Shown piece after piece: positions 1-7,142 of a stretch of 58,603 bases of DNA. Origin of the DNA: Gammaproteobacteria bacterium. Its GTDB lineage: Bacteria > Pseudomonadota > Gammaproteobacteria > Pseudomonadales > Azotimanducaceae. Position numbers and translations under genes: made by a program. Position 1 is the first letter of the stretch, and each line of letters begins with the position of its first letter. Under the pieces are notes generated by a model that saw nothing but the letters and a program-made list of their open reading frames with translations, was not told where the DNA came from and made no database searches. The stretch spans positions 1 to 58,603 of the forward strand of contig JAPPHD010000107.1 in assembly GCA_028821125.1 (NCBI GenBank), in the 5' to 3' direction.

Positions 1-55
1 TGGCACAATGCCTATTATACGAAATCGATGGCTAAGTCCGACAGGCTGCTAGCCC

Positions 56-604
56 CTACGGGTCGGGCTTTGGCGGACGGTTCGAATCGCCGCCGGGTTC
101 GGCTCCGATGTGAAGATGGACTGCATCATCGAAACAGAGCTGGCTGCCGTCCTGGCGGTCACTGCCACCTGGTAACTCGTGTGTCGCGGACTCTTCGCAG
201 GAGATTTCCGGCGATGATTCGACGGACGTCCGGGCGTCGAGCAGGGCTTGCTTGCGCATGTTCGGCAACTCGAATTTTGGGGGCAAAGCGGAGGACTCGC
301 GCAGGTTCGCGCCCGACTCGCGGAATACCGAGTCCGCCTTGGGCAGAAAGATGTCCGTATCGACAGCGATTCCCTCCACGGGGACTGCAGGATCCGTCCC
401 GGTCACCGGCGGCACGTACTGTTCATGCCCGGTTACCAGGAATCCCAGTACCGCCAGGGCGGCAGTCGTCAAGGCGGCTGCAGCGATGAGGGGAAGGGTC
501 CAACGCCGTGTCGTGCGGCGCGCGGCGGTAAGAACTCTCGCGTCCTCTTCTGCCGGTGACGACTTGCCCGATCGACGGGGGGGTTCTCTCCGATCGTGGC
601 TCAT
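56..604 (-). CDS. Small single-pass membrane protein, function unknown
   Basis: This 182-residue protein has a basic N-terminal stretch (residues 1-34) followed by one hydrophobic segment at about 36-58, then a long polar, probably extracytoplasmic tail without a recognisable domain. It starts only 6 bp after the stop of the cyclase gene, so it is probably the last gene of the SDR-cyclase operon. A GAGAA stretch lies just ahead of the ATG. I do not recognise a family, and the tail is low in conserved-looking motifs. It could be an anchored accessory protein of the pathway. The call that it is a gene rests on operon position, start context and the clean membrane segment. Confidence 0.6.
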   Translation of the reverse strand: MSHDRREPPRRSGKSSPAEEDARVLTAARRTTRRWTLPLIAAAALTTAALAVLGFLVTGHEQYVPPVTGTDPAVPVEGIAVDTDIFLPKADSVFRESGANLRESSALPPKFELPNMRKQALLDARTSVESSPEISCEESATHELPGGSDRQDGSQLCFDDAVHLHIGAEPGGDSNRPPKPDP

Positions 605-610
605 GGTTTC

Positions 611-1399
611 TCAATTCCCTGCAGGAACCAGTGCCAGCACCCGCAACGGACTGCCGGAACCCCGCCGGATTTTCAAGGGCGCGGCCAGGATCACGCTGCC
701 GGTGGGCGGCAGCAGGTCGAGGTTGGCTAGGCACTGCAGGCCGTACTTGCCGGCGCCGTGCATGTAGTAGTGGCAAGGGTAGGGGGGATTGAGGTGCTGG
801 CCCTGGCCGGCGTCGGTGCCGATGGCTTCCGAGCCGAAGCCGAGCACATCGCGCTCGTCGACCAGCAGGCGCACCGCATCCGGGTCGGGACCGGGTGTGT
901 GCTGGCCTTCTTCATCGAAATTCTGGAAGGCGGCGGGGTCGGTGATCTTGGACCAGTCCGTGCGCATGAGCACCCAGGCGCCGGCCGGGATACGCCCGTG
1001 CTCGGCTTCCCATTCGAGGATGAAGTTAACGGTGAGCAGGAAGTCGGGGTCTTCGCGGGACTGTTCCGAGCAGTCGAGCACGCAGGCCGGGGCGATCATG
1101 TGCTCGACCGGGATGGTGTCGGTGGCATTGTTCGGCAGGTTGCGGCCGGAAATCCAGTGGATGGGCGCATCGAAGTGGGTGCCCGTGTGCTCGCCGCAGG
1201 AAATGTTGTTCCAGTACCAGCCGGGGCCTCGGTCGTCGTAATGGGAGACCTCCTCGATACGGAACGGCCAGCACTGGCCCATCTCGGGCGGCAGGCTGAT
1301 CTGCGGAAAGTCCGGGTCCAGGGTCTGGGTCAGGTCGACAACGGTCAGGCCGCCGCCGGCGATGGATGCCGCGAATTGGGCGAGCAGGTCCGAACTCAT
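611..1399 (-). CDS. Cyclase-family metal-dependent hydrolase (kynurenine formamidase-like)
   Basis: The 262-residue protein carries the family signature H71-TGTH75-x-D77-x-P79-x-H81, which in the cyclase/kynurenine formamidase family binds the catalytic metal. Members hydrolyse N-formylkynurenine, isatin or cyclic amide and lactone substrates. Length is normal for the family. The start is supported by AAGGAG six bases before the ATG. It lies 34 bp downstream of an SDR gene and 6 bp upstream of a small membrane-protein gene on the same strand. Family membership is clear from the motif; the substrate is not known. Hydrolysis of a ring-opened or lactone intermediate would fit the surrounding catabolic genes. 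Confidence 0.85.
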   Translation of the reverse strand: MSSDLLAQFAASIAGGGLTVVDLTQTLDPDFPQISLPPEMGQCWPFRIEEVSHYDDRGPGWYWNNISCGEHTGTHFDAPIHWISGRNLPNNATDTIPVEHMIAPACVLDCSEQSREDPDFLLTVNFILEWEAEHGRIPAGAWVLMRTDWSKITDPAAFQNFDEEGQHTPGPDPDAVRLLVDERDVLGFGSEAIGTDAGQGQHLNPPYPCHYYMHGAGKYGLQCLANLDLLPPTGSVILAAPLKIRRGSGSPLRVLALVPAGN

Positions 1400-1433
1400 T
1401 GTGGCTCCTTCAATTCCTTTGTGTAAGCACCGG

Positions 1434-2171
1434 TCAGGTAAAGCTCATGCCGCCGAGGGAGGTGCCGCCGCAGACGAACAGCGTCTGCCCGGTCACGAAG
1501 CCGGCATCGTCGTCCAGGAAAAACGTTACCGCGCGGCTGATGTCCGCAGGCGTACCCAGGCGACCGACGGGCACCCGGCCCGCCACGGTGCGGCTCAGTT
1601 CGCTGTCCTTGGGGATCACGTCGTGGAACATTTCCGTATCCTCGACGGGGCCGGGGGCGATCATGTTTACCGTGATGCCGTTTCCGGCCAGTTCCAGCGC
1701 CCAGGTGCGACCCATGCCGATCAGGCCGGCCTTGGTGGCCGAATACACCGTTCGCTTCTCCAGGCCGACGACGGCCCGCGTCGACATCAGCACGATGCGG
1801 CCGCACCGCTCGCGGCGCATGTGCGGCAACAGCGTCTGCACCAGTGCCAGAGCGGTGCCGATGTGCAACTGGGTGAGTGCGTCCAGGTCCTCTCCGGTCA
1901 CGTCCGCCAGGGGCTTTTCGCGAATCGCGCCGGCGTTGTGCACCAGGCGCGTGGCGGGCCAGGCCGCCGCGGCTTCTTCGGCGGCGGTGCGGGTGGCCGC
2001 AGGATCTGTCAGGTCCACGGCGACGGAATGCAGGTGCGCATGCGAGAACGGCGGGTCACGGCGCGCGAAACTGACCACCTCGGCGCCGTCGTCCAGCAGC
2101 CGCCGGCACAGGTCGGCGCCGATGCCGGAACTGCCGCCGGTCACCCAGACGGTACGCATGGAACCGATCAT
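1434..2171 (-). CDS. Short-chain dehydrogenase/reductase (3-oxoacyl-ACP reductase-like)
   Basis: This 245-residue classical SDR has the NAD(P)-binding TGGSSGIG at 11-18, HNAG at 78-81, catalytic Ser130 and the YSATK motif with Tyr143 and Lys147. It would oxidise an alcohol or reduce a ketone with NAD(P). It is the first gene of a minus-strand operon with the cyclase. A second ATG four codons downstream (MRTVWV) is an alternative start. Its leader contains the palindrome GGAACTGTTCC and is one arm of an inverted repeat described separately. The exact substrate is unknown. Confidence 0.88.
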   Translation of the reverse strand: MIGSMRTVWVTGGSSGIGADLCRRLLDDGAEVVSFARRDPPFSHAHLHSVAVDLTDPAATRTAAEEAAAAWPATRLVHNAGAIREKPLADVTGEDLDALTQLHIGTALALVQTLLPHMRRERCGRIVLMSTRAVVGLEKRTVYSATKAGLIGMGRTWALELAGNGITVNMIAPGPVEDTEMFHDVIPKDSELSRTVAGRVPVGRLGTPADISRAVTFFLDDDAGFVTGQTLFVCGGTSLGGMSFT

Positions 2172-2255
2172 ACCTGCTCTCGGTGCGCCGGAACCAAGGA
2201 ACTGTTCCGAATTCGGGTTCGTTTTAACAAACCAAATGAAACTAATGAGTAATGA
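2165..2255 (-). repeat. Arm A of an ~80-bp imperfect inverted repeat (SDR leader)
   Basis: Read on the minus strand, this stretch runs from an A/T-rich CTCATTAG segment through GGAACAGTTCC to GAGCAGGTATG, which ends in the start codon of the SDR gene. A second copy, inverted relative to this one, lies at 6351-6432. In the ungapped 45-base core I count 34 matches, and the last 15 bases (CCGAGAGCAGGTATG) are identical. It includes the promoter and ribosome-binding region of the SDR operon. Confidence 0.75.
2198..2208. promoter_or_regulatory. Perfect palindrome GGAACTGTTCC, probable operator
   Basis: GGAAC-T-GTTCC is a perfect 5+1+5 palindrome about 30 bp upstream of the SDR start. The same 11-mer is kept in the otherwise diverged second copy at 6395-6405. 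That conservation is what suggests a binding site. The cognate regulator is unknown; the MarR protein encoded at 10386 and a regulator outside the window are both candidates. Confidence 0.5.
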
Positions 2256-2292
2256 ATGTGTTGCCTACGAAAGTCTTGGGATAGCCGACCGT

Positions 2293-3537
2293 TCATTCAC
2301 ATAGCTCCCGTTCAAGCACCTTTGGGTCTTCCCGATAGCGCGAGAACCACTCCCTGGCCACTGCGCCGGGATAGACGTCCTCCACGCCGTCCTTCAGCGC
2401 GGCGACCACGTCCGCGGCGAGCCGCTCGGGCGCCAGTTTCGGCGGCGGTATGAGCTGGTTCCACTCATCGTCGACCGGGCCGGGAAACACGTTGACGACG
2501 CGGATGGCGTTCGGCTTGAACTCCGCGCGCATGCACTGGGTGAGGCTGAACGCCGCGGCCTTGGAGGCGGAATAGGTGCCGTGGGGCGGGAAGTTGGACA
2601 GGGCGAAGACCGACAGGATGTTCACCCAGGCCACGGCGCTGTTCTGGCCATCGGCGCCCCGGAACTGCATGGCGGGGCCGAACTCCTGGGCGAGGCGCAG
2701 CAGGCCGAAATAGTTGACATCCATCTCCAGGCGGGCCACGTCGGTGCCGTAGCGCGAGGCCACGCCATGGGTGCGGTGCGCTTCGGCGGTGTTGATCAGG
2801 ATGTCCACGCGTCCGCCCAGGGAACCGCCCGCCTCACGCACGGCCCGGGCATCGGTGAGGTCGAGGGGCACCAGTGTGACTTCGGGAATGGACTCCAGTT
2901 CGCTGAAGCCCGGCGGCTGCTTCCAGGGTTCGGCGTGGCCTACCCAGATGAGGCTCGCGCCGGCGTCGGCCACGGCGCGCACCATGGCCTGGCCCACCGC
3001 CGACTTGCCGTCGGTGATCAGCACCTTGCGGAACTTGGGGTCGCAGGTCATTTCCCGCAACTGCTTGTCGTCTGCCATGTTCGGCGCCTCCTTGTCGGGA
3101 AAGGCGATCAGTACGCCGCGGCCGGCGCGGTCCAGCCGGGCATCCACCCGCACCGTGCAGGGCGGTTCGGGAACATCGCCGTGCAGGTGGGTCACAACGG
3201 TCGGCCCACAGGCCAGCTTCACCAGCCCGAGCCGCCAGGGCAGGCGCTCGCGGAAGAAGAGGTCGTGGCTGTGGTTGAGTTCGGTTTCGGAGATCAGTTC
3301 ACCCGTTCTGTCCACCGGAGACCAGGACAGGTCCACCGACAGGCAGCCGCTGCACATCTCTCGGGGCGGGTACTGGATGCGGCCGCACTCGGAACACCGC
3401 TGCAGTTCGAAACTGCCCCTGGCCGCCGCCGCGGTCATGCCCAGCGCCACCCGGCTGCGCGTCCAGGGGGGCACCACGGGTAGCCGGGTGCGCAGGATCG
3501 GATTCTTGCGTTTCGGGCGGCGCAGGGGTTCGGTCAT
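2293..3537 (-). CDS. DUF35 zinc-ribbon/OB-fold protein fused to an SDR domain
   Basis: The 414-residue protein has an N-terminal zinc ribbon with Cys48, Cys51, Cys62 and Cys65 followed by an OB-fold to about residue 150 (DUF35, the usual partner of SCP2-type thiolases). An SDR domain covers about 168-400. The SDR part keeps YSASK (Tyr322, Lys326), but its cofactor loop is degenerate (TDGKSAVG at 175-182) and NNAG reads NTAE. The ATG at 3537 overlaps the thiolase stop as ATGA, which fixes this start against a longer reading in the same frame. An acyl-CoA-binding chaperone subunit joined to a reductase would channel product of the adjacent thiolase. The degenerate motif leaves catalytic activity open. 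Confidence 0.8.
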   Translation of the reverse strand: MTEPLRRPKRKNPILRTRLPVVPPWTRSRVALGMTAAAARGSFELQRCSECGRIQYPPREMCSGCLSVDLSWSPVDRTGELISETELNHSHDLFFRERLPWRLGLVKLACGPTVVTHLHGDVPEPPCTVRVDARLDRAGRGVLIAFPDKEAPNMADDKQLREMTCDPKFRKVLITDGKSAVGQAMVRAVADAGASLIWVGHAEPWKQPPGFSELESIPEVTLVPLDLTDARAVREAGGSLGGRVDILINTAEAHRTHGVASRYGTDVARLEMDVNYFGLLRLAQEFGPAMQFRGADGQNSAVAWVNILSVFALSNFPPHGTYSASKAAAFSLTQCMRAEFKPNAIRVVNVFPGPVDDEWNQLIPPPKLAPERLAADVVAALKDGVEDVYPGAVAREWFSRYREDPKVLERELCE

Positions 3538-4715
3538 GCCCCGTTCCCTCCCGACAGGACCGCTGCGGCGCTGCACAGGCCGCGGTCGTAGTTGATCATG
3601 CCGAAGCCGCTCACCAGCCCGATTCGCGCGTCCGCGACCTGGTGGCCGTGAGCGGTGCCCGTGAGCTGACGGACCGCCTCCACGAGACCCAGGTAGCCGC
3701 CGGCGGCGCCGGCCTGCCCCACAGACAACTGGCCGCCGGAAGGATTCAGCGGGAAATCGCCGTTCCAGGTGAAGTCGTGCTCGCGGATGAACGCCGGTGC
3801 TTCGCCCTCGTTGCAGAAGCCGAGGTTCTCGAGCTGCAGGGCGTTGATGACGGGATAGTCGTCGTAGGTGCAGAGAAAGTCGATGTCGTCCGGCCCCTTG
3901 CCGGCGTTTGCATACAGGGAGTCTGCATCCATGGCCCAACCGCCGCGCATCTGGATGGGGTCGTCCGGCCAGGCGTTGTGGCGCTCGATGGTGGCCAACA
4001 CCCGGGCATGGGGCAAACCGAGCGCCTCGGCCCGTTCGGCGGTGGTCACCAGAAAGCCCTCGCCGCCCGCGCAGGGCATCACGCAGTCGAAGAGGCGCAG
4101 GGGCGCGGTGATGACCCGGGCGTTCAGGTAGTCGTCCAGGGTCAGCGGCGTCTTGAAAAGCGCGTTCGGATTGGCCAGGGCGTTCTCGCGCTGGGCGACG
4201 CAGAGCTTGCCGAAATCCTCGCGCCGGGCGCCGTATGCGCGCATGTAGTGGTCGGTGAGAAAGGCGAAGTTGGCGTTGGGGCCGCCGGAACCGTAGGGAT
4301 AGACGGCATCCTGGGCATACTGGCTGAAGCTGCCGAGCATCTTGCGGAAGGTGTCCACGTGGTTGGTGTCACCGGCCAGGCAGGCCACCACTTCCGCATC
4401 GCCGCACTGCACCGCCCGCGCCGCGCGGCGCAACGCCACCACGCCGCAGGCGCCGCCCATGGGGATGTGGTCCAGCCAGCGCGGCGAGACGCCGAGGTGC
4501 TGAGTCAGCCCCACCGCCGTATCCGGCATGAGCTGGAAGCTGGATACGCAGAGTCCGTCCACTTCGTCCTTGGCGATGCCGCTCTCGTCGAGCAGGCGGC
4601 GCAGCACCCGGGCCAGGAACCAGTGGGCGCTACGGTTCGAATAGCGGCAGTAGTCGACGGTGACCGGGGCCGCAACGGCGATGCCGGTATAGGGCGTCTG
4701 GGCTCGGTCAGCCAT
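3534..4715 (-). CDS. SCP2/Ltp2-type thiolase-superfamily protein
   Basis: This 393-residue protein belongs to the lipid-transfer/SCP2 thiolase group that pairs with DUF35 proteins, and here the DUF35 gene follows with an ATGA overlap. Cys90 lies in GGACG, where the nucleophile is expected. The GHP histidine motif of true thiolases is not apparent; QAGAAG (334-339) stands there. Tyr284 sits in a YDDYP motif, as in the retro-aldolase Ltp2, which uses tyrosines instead of the thiolase residues. So it may cleave a beta-hydroxyacyl-CoA by retro-aldol reaction or act as a degradative thiolase. The fold call is firm; the reaction is inferred. It overlaps the upstream ligase gene by 8 bp. Confidence 0.82.
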   Translation of the reverse strand: MADRAQTPYTGIAVAAPVTVDYCRYSNRSAHWFLARVLRRLLDESGIAKDEVDGLCVSSFQLMPDTAVGLTQHLGVSPRWLDHIPMGGACGVVALRRAARAVQCGDAEVVACLAGDTNHVDTFRKMLGSFSQYAQDAVYPYGSGGPNANFAFLTDHYMRAYGARREDFGKLCVAQRENALANPNALFKTPLTLDDYLNARVITAPLRLFDCVMPCAGGEGFLVTTAERAEALGLPHARVLATIERHNAWPDDPIQMRGGWAMDADSLYANAGKGPDDIDFLCTYDDYPVINALQLENLGFCNEGEAPAFIREHDFTWNGDFPLNPSGGQLSVGQAGAAGGYLGLVEAVRQLTGTAHGHQVADARIGLVSGFGMINYDRGLCSAAAVLSGGNGA

Positions 4716-6339
4716 GGCCGGCCTTCATTGCCCTTGTGTCGATGCATTCGCCCGTAGCCAGGCGCTCGGCGGCAAGGTCCTTCAGCGCCGCGCGCTGGAT
4801 CTTCTCGGTGGCAGTCAGTGGCAGTTCATCGCAGCGCGCGATGTACCCGGGCGCCTTGAAGTAGGCGAGCCTGTCCAGGCAGTGGCGCACGATGCAGACC
4901 GCGGCTTCCGGCCAGGGGCCGGCGTCGCCGTCCACGATCACGCAGGCGAACACCTCGTCGCCGCGCAACTCGTCGGGCACGGCGGTGACGGCCGCGGCGA
5001 TCACGCCGGGGTATTCGATGAGGGTTTCCTCCACCTCGACCGCCGAGATGTTCTCGCCGCTGCGCCGGATCACGTTCTTCTTCCGGTCCACGAAGTGCAG
5101 CAGGCCGTCGGCATCCAGGTAGACCAGGTCGCCGGTATGGAAATAGCCCCCGGCCCAGGCCGCTTCGGTTGCCGCGGTGTCTTTCAGGTAGCCGCGGAAA
5201 AGGCCGCGCCGCGGATCGTTCCCGGCATGGCGTACCAGCAATTCGCCGGGCCGGCCGGGTGCGGCGTCCCGGCCGCTGTCGTCGACGATGCGGAAGTCGA
5301 CGCATGGAGGCGGGCGGCCGATGCAGCCGGTGCCGGGCTTGCGCGGTTCTTCCTGTGCCGCCACCGCCACACTGCAGCCGGTCTCCGTCATGGCCCAAGC
5401 CTCGATCAGGGGAATGCCGAAGCGTTCCTCGAACGCGGCATGCAGTTCGCCGCCGAGGCCCGCGCCGAAACCGAAGCGGACGCTGTGGGCCCGGTCCGCC
5501 GAGGAGGGGGGCAGGTTCATGAGCATTGCCGGCATCACCCCCAGATAGTGCATGATCGTCGCGCTGGATTCCCGGACACTCTCCCACCAGCTTCGCGGAT
5601 GGAACCTGTCGATGGGCACGATGCAGCCGCCGGTCATCAGCATGGCCATCGTCGAGGTGGCCATGGCGTTCATGTGGTGCATGGGCAGCGGGGTGATCAG
5701 CCGGTCTGCTCCCGGGTCCAGGGCGCAATAGCCGCCGAGGTCCCGGTACCAGGCGCCCGAACTGAGGAAGTAGTCGTTGTCGAGCAGGCAACCCTTGGGA
5801 CGGCCGGTGGTTCCCGATGTATACAGCAGGGCGCATTCGTCGCCGATGTTCGCGCCTTCCGCGGGGGCATCGTTGTCTCCCCGGGTTGCCCAGGGGCCAT
5901 CGCAGGCCAGGGCCCGGCAATCCGCCGGCGCCGCCTGCCGAACCTGCTGCAGGCGGTCGGGAAGCGTTACTGCGACACGGGCGTCGCCGTGCTCCAGAAC
6001 GTATTCCAGTTCGGCTGAGCGCCAATGCGGGTTCAACGGTGCGACGCTCATGCGCAGCGCGTTCAGGGCGAGCCAGTGGTAGAAGAACTCCGGGCGGTTG
6101 TCGAGCCCCAGCGCGACGCGGCTGCCCGGCTCTAGCCCGAGGCGGCGATAGGCGGCGATCAATGGCCGGACCCGGGAGTCGGCATCCGCATAGGTGACCA
6201 CTCCCGGACTCTGTGCGTAGCGCCGGGCGGTGTCTTCCACGAGGTAGAGCATGGGACTTTCCCCATGCGCCCGGACAGCGTTTTGAAACGCCTCGAATAC
6301 AGAGGTGCCGGGCGGTGCAGCGGCTGGGTTGGCTTTCAT
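4708..6339 (-). CDS. AMP-forming acyl-CoA synthetase
   Basis: The 543-residue protein shows the adenylation-superfamily P-loop YTSGTTGRPKG at 173-183, a later YFHTGD motif, and a DRKKNVIRRSGENIS segment before the C-terminal lid domain. It should activate a carboxylic acid to its CoA thioester with ATP. It is the first gene of the ligase-thiolase-DUF35/SDR operon and overlaps the thiolase by 8 bp. Length is normal. The acid is unknown, but the Rieske oxygenase and AAHS transporter elsewhere in the window make an aromatic or cyclic acid plausible. Confidence 0.9.
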   Translation of the reverse strand: MKANPAAAPPGTSVFEAFQNAVRAHGESPMLYLVEDTARRYAQSPGVVTYADADSRVRPLIAAYRRLGLEPGSRVALGLDNRPEFFYHWLALNALRMSVAPLNPHWRSAELEYVLEHGDARVAVTLPDRLQQVRQAAPADCRALACDGPWATRGDNDAPAEGANIGDECALLYTSGTTGRPKGCLLDNDYFLSSGAWYRDLGGYCALDPGADRLITPLPMHHMNAMATSTMAMLMTGGCIVPIDRFHPRSWWESVRESSATIMHYLGVMPAMLMNLPPSSADRAHSVRFGFGAGLGGELHAAFEERFGIPLIEAWAMTETGCSVAVAAQEEPRKPGTGCIGRPPPCVDFRIVDDSGRDAAPGRPGELLVRHAGNDPRRGLFRGYLKDTAATEAAWAGGYFHTGDLVYLDADGLLHFVDRKKNVIRRSGENISAVEVEETLIEYPGVIAAAVTAVPDELRGDEVFACVIVDGDAGPWPEAAVCIVRHCLDRLAYFKAPGYIARCDELPLTATEKIQRAALKDLAAERLATGECIDTRAMKAGHG

Positions 6340-6350
6340 GGAATGAAATT

Positions 6351-6432
6351 CAACTCATTATTTTTAATGGATATTTTAAAATGAAACCGGATTTGGAACA
6401 GTTCCTTAGAATCGGCGCCGAGAGCAGGTATG
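6351..6432 (+). repeat. Arm B of the inverted repeat; orphan copy of the SDR leader
   Basis: This plus-strand copy of arm A reads CTCATTAT..., then GGAACAGTTCC, then CCGAGAGCAGGTATG. It carries the equivalent of the SDR ribosome-binding region and start codon, but no convincing gene follows it on the plus strand. On the minus strand the same A/T-rich stretch lies directly upstream of the acyl-CoA synthetase start and probably supplies its promoter. The two arms face outward from the 4.1-kb ligase operon. Confidence 0.75.
6395..6405. promoter_or_regulatory. Perfect palindrome GGAACAGTTCC, probable operator (second copy)
   Basis: This is the same 11-bp palindrome as at 2198-2208, here 56-66 bp upstream of the acyl-CoA synthetase start. 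Its exact retention in a repeat that has otherwise drifted by about a quarter points to selection for protein binding and to co-regulation of the two operons. Confidence 0.5.
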
Positions 6433-6505
6433 CGGTACGTGCATCCGGCACGCCAGGCGGACGCGTTGTGGTGGAGTTCGAGGATGCAGATTGTTCGACA
6501 CCCGG

Positions 6506-6584
6506 CCCCGCAACCAGTTGCGGGGCGTCGCCACCTGCCGAAGCGGTGCTTCGGCTCGGGCTGCGCCCGACCGGTGGCGACCCC
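6506..6584. repeat. Nested palindromes: hairpin plus three-way-junction-like fold
   Basis: A 9-bp hairpin (CCCCGCAAC, CA, GTTGCGGGG; 6506-6525) is followed by an 8-bp outer stem (TCGCCACC at 6528-6535 with GGTGGCGA at 6573-6580). That stem encloses two perfect hairpins: GCCGAAGC-GGT-GCTTCGGC (6537-6555) and TCGGGC-TGC-GCCCGA (6556-6570). It lies 75 bp beyond the stop of the dioxygenase beta gene. No U-tract follows on either strand, so it is not a textbook terminator. It may be a structured RNA 3' end, a processing site or a palindromic mobile element. Confidence 0.6.
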
Positions 6585-6659
6585 GCACCGCACACCTACT
6601 CTCTCCCAGCGGTATTCTGTTTCTTGCGCGTCCTCGTCGCCGTGCGCTGGATTCCATGG

Positions 6660-7142
6660 TCAGGGGAACCGTTGTATCGACGGCAGCGCCGCTTCGCGGT
6701 TCAGCAGCTCGATGCGCTTGCGGCGGATTTGCAGCGCGCTGCCGACTGACAACAATTCGTGGTGGGCGACGCCCGCTAGCACGAACTGGTCGTCGAGCTG
6801 GCTTTCGACGTAGACGAAGGGGGTTCGGGTCGTAAACCTCCCCGCCTTTGCATCGAATGCGTCGATCTGGGGGCGCTGCAACACGTGCTGGCAATGGCTC
6901 GGCGGGTTCTGGGAGAAGGCGGCGGGGTCCTTCAGCCGCTCGATGCGCACCTTGAGCATGAGCTTGTCCTCGTAGAAGAGGGCGTTGTGCACGTCGTCTT
7001 CCCGCTGGCCGCGCTTCAGCGGCATCCAGTACAGGGCATCGTCGGTGAAAAGATCGTACCAGTCGTCCAGGGCGCCTTCGTCGATGAGTTGCGCTTCCCG
7101 GTAGATCAGGGAGCGCAAGTCCGCGCGGGTGGGGGGCTTCAC
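6660..7142 (-). CDS. Ring-hydroxylating dioxygenase beta (small) subunit
   Basis: This 160-residue protein has the beta-subunit look of Rieske dioxygenases, an NTF2-like cone fold. The chain opens with an acidic helix, contains an LYTDDALYWMP-type segment (here LFTDDALYWMP), and ends in basic RRKRIELLNRE. The GTG start at 7142 overlaps the alpha-subunit stop as GTGA, so translation is coupled. A longer in-frame reading upstream is excluded because it would lie wholly inside the alpha gene. The small subunit is structural and sits in the alpha3beta3 complex. Confidence 0.87.
   Translation of the reverse strand: MKPPTRADLRSLIYREAQLIDEGALDDWYDLFTDDALYWMPLKRGQREDDVHNALFYEDKLMLKVRIERLKDPAAFSQNPPSHCQHVLQRPQIDAFDAKAGRFTTRTPFVYVESQLDDQFVLAGVAHHELLSVGSALQIRRKRIELLNREAALPSIQRFP

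Noticed and set aside
3538-3939. N-terminal extension of the DUF35-SDR frame
   Set aside because: It lies inside the thiolase gene in another frame, is Arg-rich and motif-free; the ATGA overlap at 3537 explains the true start.
6506-6584. Integron attC site
   Set aside because: CAAC and GTTG occur, but the adjacent core sites and spacing of attC are not present and no integrase is nearby.
6430-6813. 127-codon plus-strand ORF after repeat arm B
   Set aside because: It begins at the orphan leader ATG but its product is low-complexity and overlaps the dioxygenase beta gene; arm B looks like a leader without a gene.
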